Shown here: one piece after another, positions 60,092 through 64,000 of the stretch
Numbering within the stretch: position 1 is the stretch's first letter
Layout: every line of letters starts with the position of its first letter
Source: Pseudotabrizicola sp.
Lineage (GTDB): Bacteria; Pseudomonadota; Alphaproteobacteria; Rhodobacterales; Rhodobacteraceae
Assembly (NCBI RefSeq): GCF_030684215.1
Contig: NZ_JAUXOV010000073.1
Coordinates: 1-64,000 of the forward strand
Length of the DNA: 64,000 nt
Direction of reading: 5' to 3'
Notes under the pieces: model-generated
What the model was told of the DNA's origin: nothing
The model's input: the letters and a program-made list of their open reading frames with translations, nothing else
Database searches by the model: none
Made by a program: the position numbers and the translations under genes

Positions 60092-61864
60092 ATGCGCAAG
60101 ACCACACGGACATGGCTTTGGCTGGCGGCCGGATTGGCGGTCTTGGGCTGCTGTCTGGCCGGGTGGCTGACGTGGAAGCAAAGTCTTGCACAATCGCTGG
60201 ATGACACCGCGCGCCGGGGTGACAACGTGTTGCAACTGGCTGCCACCGCGCTGTCAGGAGAACTGGACCGGTTTGAGCGCCTGCCACCCCTCATTGCCGA
60301 GCAAACAGTGGTAAGCGCGCTTGCGGCTGATCCGCGAAATCCTGAACGGGTGGCGGTGGTAAATGACTATCTGCGCCGCATTCAGCGCCTGTTGGGGGCA
60401 ACGGATATTTACCTGATGGACACCCAAGGGTTGACCATCGCAGCGTCAAACCATGATACTGACACGTCTTTTATTGGCGGCAACTTTGCCTTTCGTCCGT
60501 ATTTCTTTGATGCCCTGACAGGAGCGTCGGGCCAGTTTTATGCGCTTGGCACCACCAGCGGGAAACGCGGCTACTACTTTGGCGCGCCGGTTCGGGTGCA
60601 GGGGGATGTGGCGGGGGTTCTGGTGTTCAAGATCGATCTTGATGCGATCGAGGGCACATGGGAAGCAGGCGATTACGCCGTTCTGGTCACCGACCCAGAG
60701 GGCGTTACGTTTCTGTCCTCGCGCGCTGACTGGCGTTTTGCCGCGATGCGCCCGCTGACAGCCGAGGCGCAGAGCCGGATCGCCTCCACCAGACGCTATG
60801 CCGATACCCCGATTGGTACGTTGCAGATCACGGACGAGGGCCGGCACCGCACCAGCCCGGTGTTGCGCATCGCAGACGGGCAGGGCGCGCGCGAGTATTT
60901 GCAGCGCGACATGCCGATGGACCGGGCGGGATGGGTGGTGCATGTGATGATCGACACCGCCGCCGCCCGTGCCTCGGCGCTGACGCTTGCCGTTGTCGCC
61001 ATGCTGGCCTCTGGCGTGCTGGCGATGGTGGGGGCAGTGGTCTGGCAGCGCCGTCTGGCGCTGGACGCGCGCTTGCAGGTGCAAGCCGAGGCCCGCGCCG
61101 ATCTGGAGCGCCGGGTCGAGGAGCGCACGCATGAGCTGCGACAGGCGCAGGCCGATCTGGTGCAGGCGGGCAAGATGGCGGCGCTGGGGCAAATGTCAGC
61201 CGCGCTCAGCCATGAGTTCAATCAACCGCTTGCAGCCGCCCGCACCTATGCCGACAATGCGGGTGTGCTGATGGACAGGGGCCGTCTGATCGAGGCGCGC
61301 GGCAATATTGACCGTATTCTGGGCCTGATTGACCGGCTGACCAGCATCAGCCGCCATCTGCGCAGCTTTGCCCGCGCGCCGGGGCAAAAGCTGTCACATG
61401 TCACGCTGTCCGAGGTGGTAGAGGCCGCGGTAGAGATTGCCACGCTGCGCATCCGTGCCGCAGATGCCACACTGACCATCGACCTTGCACCTGATCTGCG
61501 CCCAGTGGTGGCGGGGCCGGTGCGCTTGCAGCAGGTGTTGGTCAATATCCTGACCAATGCCGCCGATGCCGTCGAAGACCTGACCGACCGCCGCATTCAC
61601 CTTGCCGCAGAAAACTCGGGCGATGCCGTTGTGATCCGCATTTCCGATTCCGGTCCGGGCGTGCCAGAGGGTTTGGCCGCGCGTATTTTCGATCCGTTCT
61701 TTTCCACCAAAGGCGTTGGCAAGGGGCTTGGCCTGGGGCTTTCCATTTCCTATAATATTGTCAAAGACTTCGGCGGCGATCTGTCAGTCGCATCCGGGCC
61801 CGGTGCGTGCTTTGTGCTGCGCCTTTGTGCGGTTCCTATCCTGCGGCAAGAGGCTGCTGAATGA
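60092..61864 (+). CDS. DctB-like sensor histidine kinase with periplasmic Cache domain
   Basis: The 590-residue protein has a first membrane helix (LWLAAGLAVLGCCLAGWLTW), a periplasmic double-Cache (PDC) sensor domain with FRPYFFDALTGASGQFYALGTTSG and GYYFGAPV, a second helix (LTLAVVAMLASGVLAMVGAVV) and a coiled coil. The kinase core has the phospho-His in SAALSHEFNQPLAAARTYADN and the N-box NILTNAADAV. This is the DctB layout (C4-dicarboxylate sensing), but the PDC domain can recognise other organic acids. It overlaps the downstream regulator gene by 4 bp (ATGA), and a TRAP binding protein follows. Confidence 0.9.
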   Translation: MRKTTRTWLWLAAGLAVLGCCLAGWLTWKQSLAQSLDDTARRGDNVLQLAATALSGELDRFERLPPLIAEQTVVSALAADPRNPERVAVVNDYLRRIQRLLGATDIYLMDTQGLTIAASNHDTDTSFIGGNFAFRPYFFDALTGASGQFYALGTTSGKRGYYFGAPVRVQGDVAGVLVFKIDLDAIEGTWEAGDYAVLVTDPEGVTFLSSRADWRFAAMRPLTAEAQSRIASTRRYADTPIGTLQITDEGRHRTSPVLRIADGQGAREYLQRDMPMDRAGWVVHVMIDTAAARASALTLAVVAMLASGVLAMVGAVVWQRRLALDARLQVQAEARADLERRVEERTHELRQAQADLVQAGKMAALGQMSAALSHEFNQPLAAARTYADNAGVLMDRGRLIEARGNIDRILGLIDRLTSISRHLRSFARAPGQKLSHVTLSEVVEAAVEIATLRIRAADATLTIDLAPDLRPVVAGPVRLQQVLVNILTNAADAVEDLTDRRIHLAAENSGDAVVIRISDSGPGVPEGLAARIFDPFFSTKGVGKGLGLGLSISYNIVKDFGGDLSVASGPGACFVLRLCAVPILRQEAAE

Positions 61865-63213
61865 CCCCGCTGCGTATCCTTCTGGTCGATGACGAACCCG
61901 ACATGCGCGCGTCAACCGCGCAGGCGCTGGATCTGGCGGGCTTTACCGTGCAGGATTTTGCCACGCCTGAACGGGTGATGGATCTGGTCAGCTTTGGCTT
62001 TCCCGGCGTGGTTCTGACCGACATTCGGATGCCGGGCATGGATGGTCTTACACTGATGAACCGCATCCACGAGATTGACCGCGATATCCCGGTTATTCTG
62101 ATCACAGGGCATGGCGATGTGCAGCTTGCGGTGCGGGCTATGCGCGAAGGGGCTTATGATTTTGTTGAAAAACCGTTTCCGGCCAGTCAGTTGGCCGAGA
62201 TCGTGGCCCGCGCGTCGGATTACCGACGTCTGGTGTTGGAAAACCGGGTACTGAAGGCTGCTGCGGGTCAGGTGGATGATATGGAGCAGCGGCTTATCGG
62301 ACGTTCCAATGTGATGATCGACCTGCGCCGCCGCATACGCACCCTTGGCCCGACCGAGGCCGATGTATTGATCGTGGGGGAAACCGGGGCGGGCAAAGAG
62401 GTGGTCGCCCGCGCGCTGCATGACATGTCGCCACGGGCACGCAAACCGTTTGTCGCCATCGACTGCGCGGCGATTCCGGCGGCATTGATCGAATCCGAAC
62501 TGTTCGGGCATGAGGCGGGGGCGTTTCCGGGGGCTTTGCGCGCGCGCTATGGCAAGTTTGAACATGCGCGCGGCGGCACCATTTTGCTGGACGATATTGC
62601 CTCGATGCCATTGGATATGCAGGGAAAACTTGTGCGTGTCATTGAGGAGCGCACGGTAACGCGGCTTGGCTCAAATGAGGCGTTGCCGTTGGATGTGCGC
62701 TTTATGGCCACCTCTCGTGTGCCGCTGGAGGCCGAGGTAGAGGCCGGGCGGTTCCGCGCGGATCTGCTTTACCGGCTGAATGTGGTGACTTTGCAGGTGC
62801 CGCCCTTGTCGGCGCGGCGTGAGGATATCCCGTTGCTGTTCCTGCGCCTGCTGAGCGAGGCCGCAAGCCGTCACCGCTCTGATCCGTCGCCTGTGGCCCC
62901 GACACTGGTGGCGCAACTGGCGGCGCGCGACTGGCCCGGCAATGTGCGCGAATTGCGCAACGCCGCCGACCGTTACGCGCTTGGTCTGGGGGAGGGCGCG
63001 CAGACGGCAGATGATCCGCCCTCGCGCCTTGCCGAACGCGTTGCCGAATTTGAACGGCGCGAGATTGAGGCCGCCCTTGCCGCGCATCGTGGCAACCTCA
63101 AGCCAGTGTATGAATCATTGGGATTGTCGCGCAAAACCCTGTGGGAAAAGATGCAAAAGCACGGGCTGGACAAGGCACAATTCGGCGCAGGATTTGACGC
63201 CGAGCCAGAATAG
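61861..63213 (+). CDS. DctD-like AAA+ response regulator with GAFPGA
   Basis: The 450-residue protein has a receiver domain (VDDEPDMRASTAQAL, Asp54, Lys in FVEKPF), an AAA+ core with Walker A GETGAGKE (173-180), and a Fis-type helix-turn-helix (HRGNLKPVYESLGLSRKTLWEKM). At 220-225 the sigma-54 contact motif GAFTGA reads GAFPGA, and Walker B reads ILLDDI with Asp in place of the usual Glu (LLDE). Whether it still opens sigma-54 promoters is uncertain. It is coupled to the DctB-like kinase, and the TAXI-type binding protein 187 bp downstream is the likely target. Confidence 0.88.
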   Translation: MTPLRILLVDDEPDMRASTAQALDLAGFTVQDFATPERVMDLVSFGFPGVVLTDIRMPGMDGLTLMNRIHEIDRDIPVILITGHGDVQLAVRAMREGAYDFVEKPFPASQLAEIVARASDYRRLVLENRVLKAAAGQVDDMEQRLIGRSNVMIDLRRRIRTLGPTEADVLIVGETGAGKEVVARALHDMSPRARKPFVAIDCAAIPAALIESELFGHEAGAFPGALRARYGKFEHARGGTILLDDIASMPLDMQGKLVRVIEERTVTRLGSNEALPLDVRFMATSRVPLEAEVEAGRFRADLLYRLNVVTLQVPPLSARREDIPLLFLRLLSEAASRHRSDPSPVAPTLVAQLAARDWPGNVRELRNAADRYALGLGEGAQTADDPPSRLAERVAEFERREIEAALAAHRGNLKPVYESLGLSRKTLWEKMQKHGLDKAQFGAGFDAEPE

Positions 63214-63400
63214 GCCACCAAATCCCCCCACGCATTGCGCGCGATGTTACGATTTCCACCCATCGCGACCGGATGACCGGCATTTGATTGCGCAAAGAGC
63301 GATCAACACAGTTGAGTGAAGCCCGAAAACTCCGCCTTCTGAGATCAGCACAGACCCGCGCAGGAGGCGCGGTCCGGTGTAGAATTTTTGGGAGGACTAC

Positions 63401-64000
63401 ATGTTCATCAAGACACTTGCCGCCGCTTGCGCGGCTGGCCTCGTTGCAACCACAGCAATGGCGCAGGACAAGAGCGACTGGCCGTCGGAAATCACCATCG
63501 GCACCGCGTCGCAGGGCGGCACCTATTTCGTCTATGGCAACGGTTTTGCCGGCTATATTTCCGAAGCGCTTGGCGTGAACTCTACTGGCGAAGTGACCGG
63601 TGGCCCGGTTCAGAACGTGACACTGGTGGAAACCGGCGATCACCTGATGGGCCTTGTTACCATGGGCCCGGCCTATGACGCGTGGATGGGCAAGTCCGAA
63701 CTTGCGCCGGGGCTGGAGCATCGCTCTATCCGCGCGCTGTTCCCGATGTATCAGACCCCGTTCCAGGTGGTCGTGCTGCGGTCTTCGGGGATCACCTCGG
63801 TTTCTGATCTGGCAGGCAAGCGCGTGTCGGTTGGTCCGGCTGGCGGCACCCCTGGCACCTATTGGCCGCAGTTCATGACCGCAGTTGGGGTCAACGCCAA
63901 TGTGTCTTATGCAGGCGCGGCCGATGCGGCAGGCCAGCTGCAGGACGGTTTGATCGACGCCTTTGCTTTTGCAGCTGGCGTGCCGATTTCGGCCTTTGCC
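63401..64000 (+). CDS. TRAP transporter solute-binding protein, TAXI family (3' end outside window)
   Basis: The 200 codons visible start with a signal peptide (KTLAAACAAGLVATTAMAQ), followed by ITIGTASQGGTYFVYGNGFAGYIS, which is the TAXI-family opening (G-x-x-x-GGTY), and later LAGKRVSVGPAGGTPGTYWPQFM. TAXI proteins deliver substrates such as glutamate or other organic acids to a TRAP permease. GGGAGGA precedes the ATG. The gene is cut by the window end, and the permease genes would follow. Linked to the upstream DctB/DctD-like pair. Confidence 0.92.
   Translation, partial: MFIKTLAAACAAGLVATTAMAQDKSDWPSEITIGTASQGGTYFVYGNGFAGYISEALGVNSTGEVTGGPVQNVTLVETGDHLMGLVTMGPAYDAWMGKSELAPGLEHRSIRALFPMYQTPFQVVVLRSSGITSVSDLAGKRVSVGPAGGTPGTYWPQFMTAVGVNANVSYAGAADAAGQLQDGLIDAFAFAAGVPISAFA

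Noticed and set aside
63214..63400. Sigma-54 type promoter (GG...GC pattern) around 63277 upstream of the TAXI gene
   Set aside because: The GG and GC are nine bases apart instead of ten, and the surrounding bases do not fit TGGCAC-N5-TTGCA.

Overview
The window is a stretch of GC-rich chromosome from an alphaproteobacterium of the order Rhodobacterales (Rhodobacter/Paracoccus/Roseobacter relatives). This rests on gene order and gene type: dusB(nifR3)-ntrB-ntrC-ntrY-ntrX-trkA-trkH-hfq-hflX in one block, a fused ispDF, cckA preceded by a perfect CtrA box, recA preceded by a GAAC-N7-GAAC SOS box, and several small proteins that recur in this order (DUF6477- and DUF6456-like). The genus cannot be named from sequence alone.

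Layout. 1-2.75 kb is an accessory edge beside a tRNA-Gln gene. It holds the 3' end of an IS66-type transposase with its terminal repeat, a rhamnan-synthesis (RgpF-like) gene cut by that IS, the 3' part of a GT25 glycosyltransferase gene, and a 1,036-bp segment bounded by 36-bp inverted repeats that carries one CrtA-like ORF and no transposase. 2.9-5.7 kb holds a flavoprotein, a KamA-type radical-SAM aminomutase and a small lytic transglycosylase lipoprotein. 5.8-14.3 kb is a signalling and redox block: LuxR-type regulator, FIST-domain (NosP-like) sensor, NahK-like hybrid kinase, then coxG-coxS-coxL-coxM of a form II (AYRGAGR) CO-dehydrogenase-like enzyme. A bidirectional terminator separates it from a capsule-export pair (kpsE/kpsT, no kpsM nearby).

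16.9-27.8 kb is mostly minus-strand housekeeping and transport: NhaA-like antiporter with an altered Asp pair, TetR regulator with PPK2 kinase, hydrolase, MetA, P-loop protein, FadL-type porin, EamA exporter, small monooxygenase with zinc dehydrogenase, and guaA. 28-36.8 kb holds an MttB-family methyltransferase without an in-frame amber codon, two small lineage proteins around a DnaA/CtrA-like intergenic region, lipA, a Coq10-type protein, hpt, a dihaem cytochrome c, and pncC-pgpA-ispDF.

37-47.6 kb is the nitrogen/redox two-component block (dusB-ntrBC, ntrYX) followed by Trk potassium uptake and hfq-hflX. Both NtrC and NtrX lack the sigma-54 contact loop GAFTGA. 49-58.8 kb carries guaB, an RsmB-type methyltransferase, cckA, a sulfotransferase, recA and alaS. 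The window closes with a DUF1330 protein, a class II glutamine amidotransferase, a DctB/DctD-like pair and the start of a TAXI-type TRAP binding protein, which together form a plausible solute-sensing and uptake unit.

The most unusual pieces are the inverted-repeat element beside tRNA-Gln, the NO-sensor-like module next to an orphan form II CODH operon with a palindrome in its leader, and an apparent non-AUG (possibly ATT) start for hflX. All functional assignments come from reading motifs; no database search was run.
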